Numbered from the stretch's first letter, positions 36,728 through 48,718 are shown. The stretch is DNA of 64,000 nt from Astrocystis sublimbata (GCA_022453515.1 JAJNNY010000023.1:62001-126000); one strand, 5' to 3'. Notes: a model not told the origin generated them from the letters alone. Program-made: numbers and translations.

Positions 36728-37741
36728 GTTGCGCTTGCTTGCTTGTCAGCCTATTCACCAATGATGTTGTCTCTCTCGTGAGTATTCTGGTCTGTTGCGA
36801 CTAAGTAGTATAGATGCGCACCAACAATAGCTTGTGACACTACTGGACTGCAATGAAAGAATCAAATCATTCGCCTTGAGGTTTACTATCGGAGTTCGAA
36901 TAGATCGTTCTGGTGACGGTTTGCAAATGTGCAGCGATCAACAACCCCGCCATGTCTCCCAAGTCCCCGCGATGACGGATAGGCTCTTATATGCATTTAT
37001 GTGACTGTCATGATTGCGTCGCAAGCTGAGGTGTCTTGGAGAAAGGTCAAGTTGGAAGGAACCAATAACTCACCTGTCTCCGCAATTGTGACATGCCGCG
37101 TACCCCAACTCGCCCTGTCCACATTGGAAGGGCGCAGTCCTGACAGACAAACTTGCTAAGCAAGGTGGCAAGGTACCTAACGCCCGGTAGGTAGCTTTCC
37201 GTCCCACATATTTGCACCTCCATTGCAGTTCAAGCGTATGATTGCCAATGTTGCCATATAATGCTTTGTCTGTTGACGAGTGATTATATCCGAGTTTCGG
37301 GGCATGAGGAGAGGGAAGTCTCGAATAGTACTGGTTCGGTCGATCAAGCAGTCGTAGGCAGGCTGTTAACTAAGATCATCTGTTCATCTTCACCCATCCA
37401 AAAGACATATATGCGGAATACTGTGCTTTAGGGAAAGCTCTCATAACTATTTGACGGTCCAACGCACTACTTCTTTACCTACAGCATATCTCGACTCGGT
37501 CCGCATTGCATGATGTTAGATCTTCCGCAAATCATCGTGAGTGATGGACGATGTACAACTATCCCGAAGTTTCTGAAAATTCTAGAACTGCTTATGTTCC
37601 ATACTTCATACAGTCATTAAATATTTCCAGCCAGGTACATATGTGCTTCCGAGGTAAAAGCGCGGGCGCCAGCCACTGCGACCAGCCAAAGTCGCTCTCT
37701 CTCTCTCTTTGTGGGTATGCTATCCCCTCTGACAAAGACCC
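36728..37741. other. Intergenic region
   Basis: About 1 kb with no supported gene; presumably the promoter of the HAD gene (left side) and the 3' flank of the small Cys-rich gene. A CT microsatellite lies near 37695-37710. Confidence 0.5.
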
Positions 37742-38058
37742 TTAGATGATACAGAAGTCGCAGGGCAAGGGGCACGGGATGCAGAAACAGAAACGACCAG
37801 GGCAGCAACCGCCTCTGTCGCCGCCTCTTAAGTTCATTTGCGACTCCTCGTGGGGGCGCTCAGGATCTGAGAACGTGTTAGCTCAAGGTACCATCGTAGC
37901 TGTGCAGCATCTACTTTTCGATATTGAAATGGGCACTTGCTCATCGGCTGGGAAGACATAGGTTGTAGTGCAATCTCTTGCATCTCCTCTTGTGGTGATT
38001 GGCCGTGTTCAGTGTATGCCGGGGGAGCCGGGGCGTTCTCAGGTTGCGAGGGAGCCAT
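37742..38058 (-). CDS. Small Cys-rich fungal protein with CCPGRFCFC...CDFCII tail
   Basis: A short two-exon gene easily missed by length filters. Exon 1 is 38058-37915 (48 codons) and exon 2 is 37858-37742 (39 codons), giving 86 residues. The N-terminus is Pro/Gln-rich and disordered (MAPSQPENAPAPPAYTEHG). The C-terminus after a Gly-rich linker is GGCCPGRFCFCIPCPLPCDFCII, with eight Cys in 21 residues and a hydrophobic end, a pattern I associate with small, probably palmitoylated or membrane-associated fungal proteins of unknown function. The reading frames of both ends are clear. The exact intron is less sure: donor GTAGAT with acceptor CTGAG keeps the frame (57 bases), while the better-looking acceptor CTCAG six bases earlier does not. 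Confidence 0.6.
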
Positions 38059-39199
38059 GTTAGGGATGGATGGATGAGGGCCTAGGATGTAAGGTGGTAG
38101 CTGTAGCGACTTTCGTTGGTTTGATTGATCTCAGAAATCGCAAAAAGCAAAATATGAATATGAATATGAATATTAATCTTTGCTAAGAGAACTTGAAAGT
38201 AGGTATTGTTGGCACAAAAGGTCTGAAACACGTCCTCAGCCCATGTGAAGTCGGGACATCAAGACGATCTGATCATTGGCAAAGCCACTGCGATGACGTA
38301 GTGCTCTCAGGGCCATCCATCCTGTTGAAGCTGCGTGTGCTAGCCTCTAGGTACCTATGTACCTATATGGGCAGGATCATGAATCAACCCACCCGAGAGA
38401 TAAGCCACATATTCAGCCACAAGGCGACTACCTAAGGCTTGTTGATGGACAGTGTTGAAAAGACTCTACTTACGGAGTACATGAACACTGGCGAGCTGGG
38501 TGCATCCATGTCTACTGTCAAGTCCACATCTATCAAGGATTGAAGCCCCAGATACCCAGAGAACCGGAGAGCGAAACTCGAAATTGCCTTAGGTAGTTGG
38601 CTGGACCCATTTGAATATCCAGCGTCTCTACGGGCCTTCCCGAGCCGACAGGAGGGTAATTTCAAGAAAACGTGTTTAACGGCTTCTTATATCCACTCTC
38701 CAGTCACTAGCAGCCCGACACTATCACGACACGCGTAACAATAGAGTCGCGATCCAGCTGCGTTTCCACTCGCATCTTAAGTCTCGGCTGTTTGTTGCAT
38801 TGGTCTTATCCACTGAACACTGGGGCTGCCAGCTTTGGAAATAAGTAGCGATCGTAACACCAAGAATGTCAACGATCAGCGAGAGCTGAACTCGCGATCT
38901 GGAGATCGTTCAGATGATCCGGCCGCGGCACGATGTACAGCGAGGCCCCAGGCAGGCCAGGCCCCAGGCACCCAGGATGATCCATCTTTGCTTGACATCT
39001 TACGTAGACAGATTGGAAGGATGACAAGATGCGAGGGCCGACCGAGATTTGGCATTATACATGTCAGGCAGTTAAGCAAATGTATTTATAGTAGGGACAA
39101 TCAGCAACGTCAAGTTGAAACCTGTCATGCTCGGCCTCTAATCGATTGGCTTGCTCTAATTCAAGGGTTGCATCTCTGCGAAAGCATCATAGCAGCAAT
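38059..39199. other. Divergent intergenic region
   Basis: About 1.1 kb between divergent start codons (38058 minus, 39200 plus). It contains an AATATG repeat at about 38153-38172 and a GTACCTATGTACCTA motif near 38350. A 140-codon plus-strand frame (38835-39257) overlaps the GH5 start and was judged a chance frame. Confidence 0.5.
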
Positions 39200-40784
39200 A
39201 TGCTGTACTCTTCCGCGGCTTCGTGGCTTACATTGGCCACTGCCTCTACGGCTATAGCCACTTGTGAGGACTCTTTACTTTCTTAAAATTTTGAGACTGT
39301 CGGATCTGAACACTGACAGTTGACAAATCTGCAGTACTTACCGCTGAGAGCGATAGAGATGTCCCATCTGTGGGCCGCCGATGGCTTCACGGTGATGACA
39401 AGATTCGAGGGGTTAATCTCGGTTCCCTATTTATCATCGAAGAGTGGTTTGCCCAGGATGCATGGGCCAGCATCGGATGCAAAGGCTTCTACGACGAATG
39501 GTCCTGTGTGAAACATCTCGGCCAATCAGCTGCTGATGCTGCCTTCGAAAACCATTGGAAGTCCTGGATCATTAAGGATGACATAACCCAGATAGCCGGT
39601 TATGGGCTCAATACTATACGAATACCCGTTGGCTTTTGGATTAAGGAAGACCTTGTCGAGGATGGTGAGTACTATCCGAGAGGGGGGTTGAGTTACCTTG
39701 ATCGCATAGTTGAATGGGCTGGTGACGCTGGTCTATATGTCATCATGGACTTGCATGGTGCCCCAGGATCCCAGTCGCCGAATGAAGAATTCACAGGACA
39801 TGTAAGTACACTGAACCGTTGACACATGTCTCCATAAGCCAGAGCTCAGTATTGATTAGAGATTGAACAGAGCACTGCCAACCCTGGCTTCTTCACCGCG
39901 GCCAACTATGAGCGTGCCAACAAATTCTTGGAGTGGATGACCGAACGTATTCATACCAACGACGCCTACCGCTCTGTTGGAATGCTACAAGTCATAAATG
40001 AGCCCATTAAACGGCGAGTGAACGCCACCGATGCCGACGACAGTAAGTGATTCTCAAATGTGTGGTTTTCCTTCTCGCCATGGGCCTTCAAACATTGCGA
40101 AAATGGTCGTGGCTATCGATATGTCTCTTATTAGCTCGTCACATTCAGGGCACATGCCCACTGTATTTTACGTGATAATAACTGAATCCGCCCCTGAAGT
40201 GCTCGAGAACTTCTATCCCGCCGCATGGGATAGGATCCGCGCCCGCGAGAGCAAGTTGAAGATTGCGGTAAAAGACTCATTGCATATTCAATTCATGGTA
40301 AGCAAATACAAGTTTCATCTTTGTCTCAGCTCGCTAATGTTCCATACAGTCCAGCGACTGGGGCTCAGGCCATCCTGATATGTACCTCAGTGACACGACG
40401 AACATATACTACGACCAGCACGTGTACTGGAAATTTGACAACAGAGCCGGAAAAAATAAGACAAGCTACATAGATGCTACATGCAGCCTCTATGGTCCCA
40501 AAGACAGTGTGATTGTTGGCGAGTTCTCCCTTTCCGTGGCCAGTGACGTGCAGGACACCGCCGAATTTGCCATTCAGGGGCACCCGGAAAATGTTGAGTG
40601 GTATACCAAGTACTTTTCCGCGCAGGTTTCTAATTATGAGAAGAGTGGCGGCTGGGTATTTTGGAGTTGGAGATGCAACTGGATTCACCAATTTAACGAT
40701 TGGCGATGGTGCTATAAGACGGCTGTGGAGGCTGGAGCAATCCCGAAGGATGCATCGAAAGCCGCCTCTTTAAGCCCATGTTAG
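39200..40784 (+). CDS. Secreted GH5 glucanase, endo-1,6-beta-glucosidase-like
   Basis: Glycoside hydrolase family 5, closest in pattern to fungal glucan endo-1,6-beta-glucosidases, which cut beta-1,6-glucan of fungal walls. Exons: 39200-39263, 39335-39801, 39871-40042, 40200-40297 and 40350-40784; phases agree and give 411 residues. Residues 1-20 (MLYSSAASWLTLATASTAIA) form a signal peptide. RGVNLGSLFIIEEWF opens the barrel, the acid/base is Glu221 in VINEP, and the nucleophile is Glu325 in VIVGEFSLS; WVFWSWR follows. The fourth exon's acceptor was set at CTGAAG, because CATTCAG, 51 bases upstream, also keeps the frame but adds 17 residues not expected between NEP and the YPAAW motif. Such an enzyme may act in wall remodelling or in attack on other fungi. 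Confidence 0.85.
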
Positions 40785-41648
40785 AGGGCTAAACAGAGCT
40801 GCCAAAGAGCGTATTGAACACTAGGAATCAGATTACGCGTTGCACTTGTTAAAATTCAATTGCACATTGCATCACTTTATGTTCTCAAGTGATTATTGAG
40901 AGACCCTTACTCCTAATACTGTCTTCTTTGACGCAATCATTAATCGCCTATCACTACAGGTACTTTGCTTTTGTGTTTCGATTTTTTTTTCTCGACAAAC
41001 AAGACCTTTATTAAAGCGACAGATATAATGCTACGAGTCATTTGCTGAGATGCGGAAGCTGTACGTTCAAGGTGGCAGAACACAGCGACAAACTGCTACA
41101 GAATTGAAAAACCAAGCCATGAATTGCATGAAACCTTCTTGTTTAAATCCCCCAACATATGATGGCCTATATGTGATAAGACTGTATCTTGGCAGTTAAA
41201 GTCTTGATTCATCGCACTTGTTGTAAATATCAATAACTATTCTTGACTTAGATACTGTTGGGTTACTTGAATCGCAAAACTCTAAGCTCTTAGTCTTCCA
41301 GTCAAGATTCTGTGTACAAAGACCCCGAAAAGGCTATTTACAAATGCGGCTGGCTACCTGGATATAAAGTCACATTGTACGAAAACGACTAAACTCACTA
41401 CCGTCGTACATGAATGTATAAAGGGAGCTTTGTTAAAATCGGGCCTATAGTACTCGCAAAATACTGCGCTCAACTCTTTGTCGGCAGACCATTGGGTGAC
41501 TCTGTACAACAACCTTTGTGTTTTTCGCACGAGATTAAGTTCGATGGCTTTCCACTTATGTGCCTACCTTGCTCATGCCACATGAATATCCGCGTTTATA
41601 TCGAAGTGATTCTAATATTAACTATTAGCTACGCGAATCATAGTAATC
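40785..41648. other. Intergenic region
   Basis: An A/T-richer 864-base stretch between two genes on the same strand. Nothing coding or repetitive is seen apart from short T runs near 40983. Confidence 0.5.
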
Positions 41649-43977
41649 ATGGTGTTTCTGGGTGATGCTCGAAATCCGCTACCGAGAGAACGGCCCGAAA
41701 GGCTCGGGGAGACGCTCGTCGATCAAAATCCGCCATCGAATAGACGACTTCGTAGCGAAAAGTTCAAAAACCCGCAGAGATCATGGAAAAGGCTTCGTCT
41801 TATCTTAGGGAAGTACGAAGGAAAGTACTTAAAATACAATAAAGTTCTAGGCTTTGGTGGGTTCGGCCTTGTGCAGTCGTGGGACACACTTAAGCCGGAT
41901 GGAAACCCTGATCAAAGAATCGCGATCAAGACAGTAGTCAGACAGGATAAGAAATCTGTTAGCGACTCTCTGAGACGTGAGATTACTTGGCACAGGGTTA
42001 GTTACGCTTATCGGTGGAATTAGTACGTTGCTACGGCCGGTTACTGATGCAGTACCGTAAAGATGTTCACAGGTTTGGAACATTTGGTTCAGCTTGCAAA
42101 TATCGACGAAAATATTATAAGGCACGCGAATCTAAATGACGAGTTTTTCAACGGAGTTCCGACATTGGCCATGGAAAGATTGGGCAGTGGCAGCTTACGT
42201 CTCTTGATGGATCGAATGCTCTATGCGAGGCGTTTCAATCTTAAAGTTGCAGAGGAAGCGAGGTTGATGGAATACATACCAAATGCGACGCTTTGGCATA
42301 TTTTTCTATGTTGTATGACTACCTGACACCCATTAAAAAGCATCTGATACTGAAAAAAAAACATGAACAGTGACCCGAGGCTGCATTGGAATTGCCTATC
42401 CGCCAAACAGACCAGACTACAAAGGTTTCAAAATCAGGGAGACCACAACGAGTCTCCCGCCTGGTCTCCCGCCATCGACTTTGGTTCATTCTGACATAGA
42501 TGTTCTCAACAGTAAGTTCGATTACACGTCGAGGCCCATTATACGCGAAGAAGATGGGTCAGCTCAGCTAATCAAGCTCACAGTTTTCGTCGCGAATCCG
42601 GAGGATCATCCTCGAGACGATGAACATCAGTACTTTCCTATCACAAAAGTAGGTACTTTCCATCAACAAACGACCAACTAACAATCGAGAATCGTTGGCG
42701 TTAATCACAGTTCAGTAGATTGCCGACTACGGCTGTATGCTCGCGTGGGACGACAACTGGGATGACGACATGTATGGCCGTCCCACACCCCCGTACTAAG
42801 CATGTCAGGAGCTTACATCTCGAAGAAAACAGAGATCTCTTTGGGGAAAGCCTGCGTTTAAGGCGCCGGTAAGTACTAGTTTCCAGTAAATCATACAACA
42901 CAAGCGCTAAGCATAAATTCGTGCAGGAACAATTTGTACCCGATTGCTGGACGAAAGGGGTGATGGGCGTCAAGACCAACATCTATCAGATTGGAAAAGT
43001 AAGTATGGGCTTATTTGTTGAACCTGATGACCTTTACAATAAGGAAGACCTCGGTGTAAATTGACACTTTGAACTGATAAACGGTTTAGGCAATGCATGA
43101 TCTTATAACTCTTGAACATGTACCCTATAGCAGACGAAATAAAGTGAGTACTAAGCTCCAGTTCAAACTCCATCAAACCCCCTAGTAGCTTAACAACAAC
43201 ACATCGTCTTTTGAGCGAAATAGGACACCCTTTTATACTAGCTGGTAAAAGTCTCTAACCCAAGCCGTCGTGTAGGTATTCTGCAACATCGGCAATGGGG
43301 TGGTTGAAAGCTACGGTTGGCGCTTACTGGATCCAAGCCCCCACAAGATACAGGAGTGGAAGGACGTCGATATAGAAATGCGGCAGCTTGTCGCTGGTTG
43401 TATGGCTTCGGACGCTGATAAACGGCCAGGACTTGCGCAGATTGAGAACATGATAACAAATCGCATCAGAGCTCTCGAGCAACAGCGGGATGCATCAGAG
43501 ATGGCGGCCTCGCAGGCCCCAAGACCGCTGGTGCCGCCACCGCGCAAATCGAAATCACCGGCGAAATCACCAGCGAAAACCCCGATGACTCGTCCATTAA
43601 AGCTGGAGCCAGCACCGCCGGCCCCGATACCGAAAGCCCATAGCCCAAGAGCGACGTCCAGAAAGCCGGCAACTTCGCCCAGAAAGCTGGCAATGCCATC
43701 GAACTCGCCATTCAACCCGGCTACCCAGGAATTCGTCCCGCGCAAGCCGCCCTCAAACTACGGTCTAACAAAGCGCCGCATGCCGATCGGTCAGCCTGAG
43801 TCGAAGTGGCTCCTCCAGAAGTTCTTCCATGATTACTTCATTGAAAAATGGCATGACGACGACAAATTTCGCGATTATTGGAACAGAACAACACTAGATT
43901 CCGACGTGGTTGAGATAAACCCTGAAGATGCGGGCGTCCCGGACTGGGTTCGCAAACACCGACGCCATTACCGATAA
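41649..43977 (+). pseudogene. Divergent protein kinase with an in-frame TAA
   Basis: Seven exons join in phase: 41649-41996, 42063-42312, 42371-42648, 42719-42868, 42927-42998, 43090-43143 and 43276-43977, spanning 618 codons. Kinase landmarks: Gly loop GFGGFG at residues 68-73, ATP-binding Lys94 in IAIK, catalytic-loop VHSDIDVLN with Asp241 and Asn246, DYG in place of DFG at 295-297, and KAPEQF for the APE motif. This HxDID...N / DYG style occurs in fungal-expanded kinase families whose targets are unknown. The tail (about residues 460-530) is Pro/Lys/Ser-rich and probably disordered. A TAA at 42797-42799 lies in frame in exon 4, just after DYG (CAA to TAA would explain it). An intron over it (GTATGG...GTCAG, 37 bases) would break the KAPEQF frame. 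It is either a recent pseudogene or a base error. Confidence 0.65.
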
Positions 43978-45669
43978 TAGTATGACGTATCTGGTCTTTG
44001 CGTAAATTGCTTTTTTTCGAAGTCACAGTATAGTATATATCTCAGGGTGTTCGAGCTATCAGTACTGGCTCAATTACAATCTAGCTACTATGTATTATAA
44101 TTTCCACTGTGCCTCGTCGGCTTTGCAGTCGTTCACGAAATGGTGACACAATCTGATTTTACGTTTGTAAGGCTGTGATTGTTGAGACCGCGGCAGTTAC
44201 CCGTCCCAAAAACAGCCACATGAATATACGTTCGGATTTTCAACTGATCGCAAATCTAATTTAAGGATGCAATCCGAGGCCGATGAGACTATCTAGGAAT
44301 GAATCGAACACAAACCCGAATCGCCACTATGTCACAATTCGCTTCGGAGCATCACTGTAATCTTCAGTACGAAACATACATTCACATAATCTAATACAAG
44401 CGCCTAACGAAGGCATGTGTATCTCTAGAGAGCTTGCTTTATAACGGGACAGGGTGGCAGGGGGTCAGCCATAGCTCTCTGCATGCTAATAGCTCCCATG
44501 TCACGGTAATTGTCAGAGAATGGGAATGCAGTATTATGTCGTATCAACACAAAATGCATATGCGGCATTGTCAAGCCAAACTTGTTGACCGCCTGCATCT
44601 GCTATTCGAAGGTAAGGGCGAAAGAAGTGACATTCACCCTAAAGACATTACCCCTTTCAGACTTTCTTATTGGTGCCACACATACTCATTCGTTACCTTA
44701 GAAAAGGCTAACAGTATAAGGCACAAATGCAAGTCATGTATCCAAAATAGGCATCTCGATTTCAAAGAGAGCAGATGTATAGGACAGGTATCATAAGCTT
44801 AGACGGGCCTATTAGCCGCAACTGCCATTTAGGCTAAATCGACGTTTCTGCCAGCATCACTCCAAATCACATTTTACTACCTACGCCCACAAAACGGACG
44901 TGACTCGGGCGTCGGCGAAACCCATCACCCAGGCCAATGACGTCGCGCACGAGTTCCGAGAAAGATAGAGCGCATAAAAGGCACCGTGGGGTGTTTGGGC
45001 TGCTTAGCTGCAATATCCTCGCCGTGCTTACCCCTCAAGCCCCTCAGATAGTCTTGGTGTTGGAGAAGGGCTTTTGACGCGCCAATCAGGGTTCTTTCTC
45101 GGGCCTAGATAGGAAGTATTCGAGGGCATTTGGACTCCAAACCGCATAGTAGGGCAGACATTCAATGAGGGTCTGTGAGGGGCTCTCCTTGGCGGGGACG
45201 TATGCAGAATAGCCATGCCAATCAGATAACAGATCAATTCGCGTGTTCTCCCTCGCTGTCGAGGTTTCAAGCGTTCTAATTCTCCGTGTGGCGCGTATGG
45301 TTGTATTGCATAGCTAGGAGATGATGTAGAAGAGATCACGCATGTCAAGATCCAGCACCATGTGACGATTTTCGAAACCACCGGATATGCACGATACTAT
45401 AGCGTAGGCGCCCCCCCAAACTATACTCTCTAAGTCAACTTGTCAATGAAAGGCGGCATGATAGATAAGACCCCGTTAGCTTTGCTATAGTACCTTGCTT
45501 CTTCTCGATAGTCTTCTATTCTTTAGCTTCTGAGATTACCCAGCTCCGCGGTACTGTTTGGACGACTCTGGCAAACCCAACGCTCTCCTGATCTCAGAGT
45601 TTTACCACATACGCGGACCGAAAAAACAGCATCTCAGATTGTTTGTAAACTGACGACAGAGTACTAGCC
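43978..45669. other. Intergenic region
   Basis: About 1.7 kb without a supported gene. A 117-codon minus-strand frame at 45028-45381 begins with a secretion-signal-like stretch, but has no ATG at its start. The right end presumably holds the xylose reductase promoter. Confidence 0.5.
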
Positions 45670-46895
45670 ATGGGTCCTACTATAAAGTTGAGTAGTAGCT
45701 ATGAGATGCCTCAGGTGGGGTTTGGCTTATGGAAGGTGGAAAATGCGACGGCCGCCGACACCGTTTACAACGCCATCAAGGCTGGGTATAGGCTACTTGA
45801 TGGTGCTTGCGGTAAGTGAAATAAGATCGGAGTCTCTCCGTACATAAGCGTTCCCGTGACAATGAGGCGAGCTGACCCACTGTCGATTGCACCAAGACTA
45901 CGGCAACGAGAAGGAATGCGGCGAGGGTGTCGCACGCGCCATCAAGGACGGCCTTGTGACACGCGAGGAGCTCTTCATCACATCTAAGCTCTGGCCTGTC
46001 TTCGAAGACGGTGACAAGGTCGAGCCGGCCATTCGACGGTCCCTGGCCGACTGGGGTCTCGAGTACTTCGACCTGTACCTGATTCACTTCCCGGGCGCCC
46101 TGAAGTACGTGGACCCGTCCGTCCGGTATCCTCCCGGGTGGCACTACGACGGCTCGTCCGAGACGGTGCGCAGCAAGACGCCGATGCATGTGACGTGGGC
46201 GGCGATGGAGGGCGTGGTCGACCTGGGCCTCGCGCGGTCCATCGGCATCTCCAACTTCCAGGCGCAGCTCATCTACGACATGCTGCGCTACGCGCGCATC
46301 CCGCCCGCGGCGCTGCAGATCGAGCACCACCCGTACCTCGTGCAGCAGGAGCTACTAAACCTGTGCAAGGCCGAGAACATCGCCGTCACGGCCTATTCGT
46401 CCTTCGGCCCCGCCAGCTTCCTGACCTTCGGCTTCAAGCATGCCGCGGCCCTCGTCCCGCTGATGGAAGACGAGCTCATCGTCGGCATTGCCAAGAAGCA
46501 CGGCAAGGAGCCCTCTCAGATCCTGCTGCGCTGGGCTACGCAGCGCGGCTTGGCTGTCATTCCCAAAACATCGCGCATAGCCGTCATGGCGCAGAATCTC
46601 GATTGCACGGGTTTCGATCTCGAGCCGGAGGAGATAGAAAATATCACCGCCAAAGATGCTGGAATTCGCTTCAACCAGCCGTCGAATGTGGGTTTTCCAT
46701 GTTGCTTTGCTTGTTATGAACATGTGTCGTGTTACTTTGAGCACGTCCTGGGTCTTTTTGACTTGTTCGGCTTCCTAGTCCATGCTACTCGATACTTGTC
46801 TGATATGTTCGCTTGTTCAATAACCAAAGGGTGTGCTGACAATCGACTTGATTAAATAGTACTTCGAAACCGACAAATTCTGGATTTTCGGCTAA
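45670..46895 (+). CDS. D-xylose reductase-type aldo-keto reductase
   Basis: Aldo-keto reductase of the xylose reductase group, which reduces D-xylose to xylitol (or L-arabinose to arabitol) with NAD(P)H in the cytosol. Exons: 45670-45811, 45897-46687 and 46860-46895; 322 residues, normal for the group, ending in the typical [11 protein letters not shown]. The catalytic tetrad is present: Asp44, Tyr49, Lys78 and His111, with the GISNFQ and EHHPYL motifs. Oddity: the coenzyme-binding loop reads [13 protein letters not shown], whereas typical enzymes have IPKSN followed by an Arg five residues after the Lys. Positions that contact the NADPH phosphate therefore differ, which may change coenzyme use. 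The second exon has an AAG acceptor, and the third is only 12 codons. I left the symbol empty because several paralogues exist in fungi. Confidence 0.88.
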
Positions 46896-47365
46896 GGGAC
46901 CACAGGGGGTTCATTATCTTCCGAGTAGCCTTTTTGGAAGGGCAACTAGAAATCCTATCACCCCAACCCATCCACTATGATCAATGCTGTGTTGGCGTGG
47001 GGGTCGAGGGGGTTTCGCACTCTACCGAGGATAATGGCCGAGGACGAGCCATGAATTTACTGGGATACAGGATTGTAGAGCGAGTCAGGATAGATGGGGA
47101 TTACCTATTCGCATCGATGTTTCAGAATGAACATAGGCCGACAAGAGTCCGGGCAAATACAAGGCGCTCTAACGTAATAAAACGGTCTATTTTGACGCTC
47201 ATAGTTGCAATTGTTGCGTACACGTCTTGTACTTCGAGCCTCGTAGTAGACTTTACAATGGAATGCAAAGCCGTCTATTAACCCCTCCCATAAAAAACCG
47301 ACTCCCCAACTCCATGGCTATGCAGTAAGCAAAATGACCTCTAGCCCTGTGCAGGATCGAAGTTG
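46896..47365. other. Convergent intergenic region
   Basis: 470 bases between the stops of the reductase and SDS22; both 3' flanks, no gene seen. Confidence 0.5.
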
Positions 47366-48718
47366 TTAAGTGACTTTGACAAATGCTACCCCGGAACTGT
47401 TAGTTGTTCATTGTCTTCGTGATTGATTGGAGAAGTACGGAGGTGCAGGCTTACTAGCATCGATTTGCTTCACCTGAGGTAGAGCCAGCCGAACTTTATT
47501 CCGGTATAGAGCTGGTTGCCTCAGCTGCAGGGGATTTGCTTCAAAGTAGACTGTCGTCAGATCTGACTTGTCTTTCAACTCCCTTTCGACGTCTGCGAAA
47601 TCCGACAATTGGTTTGAACTAGCCCATAGTTCGGCGAGATTCTTCAAGCCGCCAACACCCTTGAGGCTCTTGACCATATTGTTCGCAATGTCGATGGTAT
47701 GCAAGTTAGTATTGTATTCCAACCCTTCGAGCGATTCGAGTGCGTTATGTGATATGTAAAGCTCTTCTAGCTGTGGCAGCTCCCGCAGTGGCGAAAGATC
47801 GGTGATTCGGTTCGACTGGATGCTTAGGAGCTTCAGTTTTGGCAAACCCCCAAGGTTTTTCAGTTCGGTGATCTTGTTCTTGGCCAGCCACAACTGCTCC
47901 AAGTTCTTCAACGAGTCGAGGTTTTGGATTTCTCTTATTCGATTGGACCCAAGCTCGACCTCAGTCAGGTTCACCAGCGTGTCCAGTCCCTCGATTCGGC
48001 TAATCTTATTGGAGACGAAGTATAGGGTGGTGAGCTTGGTGAGATGATCGACATTTTTGATATGCTTGATTTTGTTGAAGCTAAGGTCGAGGGTGGTGAG
48101 ATCCGTCAGTTCATCAAGCCCACGAACATGCGAGATGAGATTATCGTAAAGATCCAGCTCGTTCAGTGTGGGTGCTAAGGAAGACAAGCCCGCAATCTTG
48201 CTTATCAGATTCTGACGTAGGCACAGGCGTGCGACCTTGGTGAACCGTTCCAGACGGAGTTGGGGGATGGAAGCGATGCGTGATTGAATCAGGTTGATCT
48301 CATCGCTGCCCGGGTCTTCGTCGTCGAGTAGATCTGGGCAAGACGTGATGGTCAGCAGGACTGCGTACCGGGCGACGGAGAAGCGAGGGGAAAGGGGAAA
48401 GGGGGAGGAGGGGGCGATACCTTCATCCGCATTGATCTTCTCACCAGGCAACACGTTGTCCTCGTCGGAGTAGTCTGGGTCGGACAGGGCTTCGGGATTC
48501 GCATAGGCAGGGCGGCGGTCGATGCGGAGCTTGCCGTCCCAGCCTCTGCTGTTGGTGAGCTGATGAGTGGCGTGGTGGTCTGTGGGCGCCGAGGACTCGC
48601 CAGCCGGTGCGGCGTCGACGTGAGGCTCGGCCGGAAGCGCAACGTGGGACTCGACGCGTGCTTCGACGACGCGGGGTGGAGCCTCGTCGCTGCCTTCTCC
48701 GTTGGCCGCGTCAGGCAT
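47366..48718 (-). CDS. SDS22: Protein phosphatase 1 regulatory subunit Sds22
   Basis: Leucine-rich-repeat regulator that binds protein phosphatase 1 (Glc7 type) and controls its nuclear localisation and mitotic role. Exons on minus: 48718-48421, 48333-47455 and 47385-47366, giving 398 residues. About eleven 22-residue SDS22-type LRRs run from near residue 120 to 350 (LDLYDNLISHVRGLDEL, LDLSFNKIKHIKNVDHL, LWLAKNKITELKNLGGL). The LRR cap ends ALPQVKQIDATFVKV, as in other Sds22 proteins; this needs the tiny 20-base last exon (donor GTAAGC, acceptor GGTAG), without which the protein would run on to an unrelated tail. The first intron is 87 bases, in frame and without a stop, so an unspliced form would insert 29 residues before DLLDDEDPG. 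The N-terminal 100 residues are disordered and variable. Confidence 0.93.

Noticed and set aside
38835..39257. 140-codon plus-strand frame upstream of the GH5 gene
   Set aside because: It overlaps the GH5 signal-peptide exon in another frame, which has far better support.
42757..42798. A 37-base intron (GTATGG...GTCAG) that would remove the kinase in-frame TAA
   Set aside because: It has a fine branch-like TACTAAG but is not a multiple of three and would put the conserved KAPEQF segment out of frame.
45028..45381. 117-codon minus-strand frame with a secretion-signal-like N-terminus (candidate effector)
   Set aside because: The frame has no ATG at its start (it begins at GTG) and the body shows no cysteine pattern or family likeness; the signal-like stretch is probably chance.
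43978..45669. 120-codon plus-strand frame at 44434-44796
   Set aside because: No ATG context, domain or splice partner; low-complexity of signal suggests chance.
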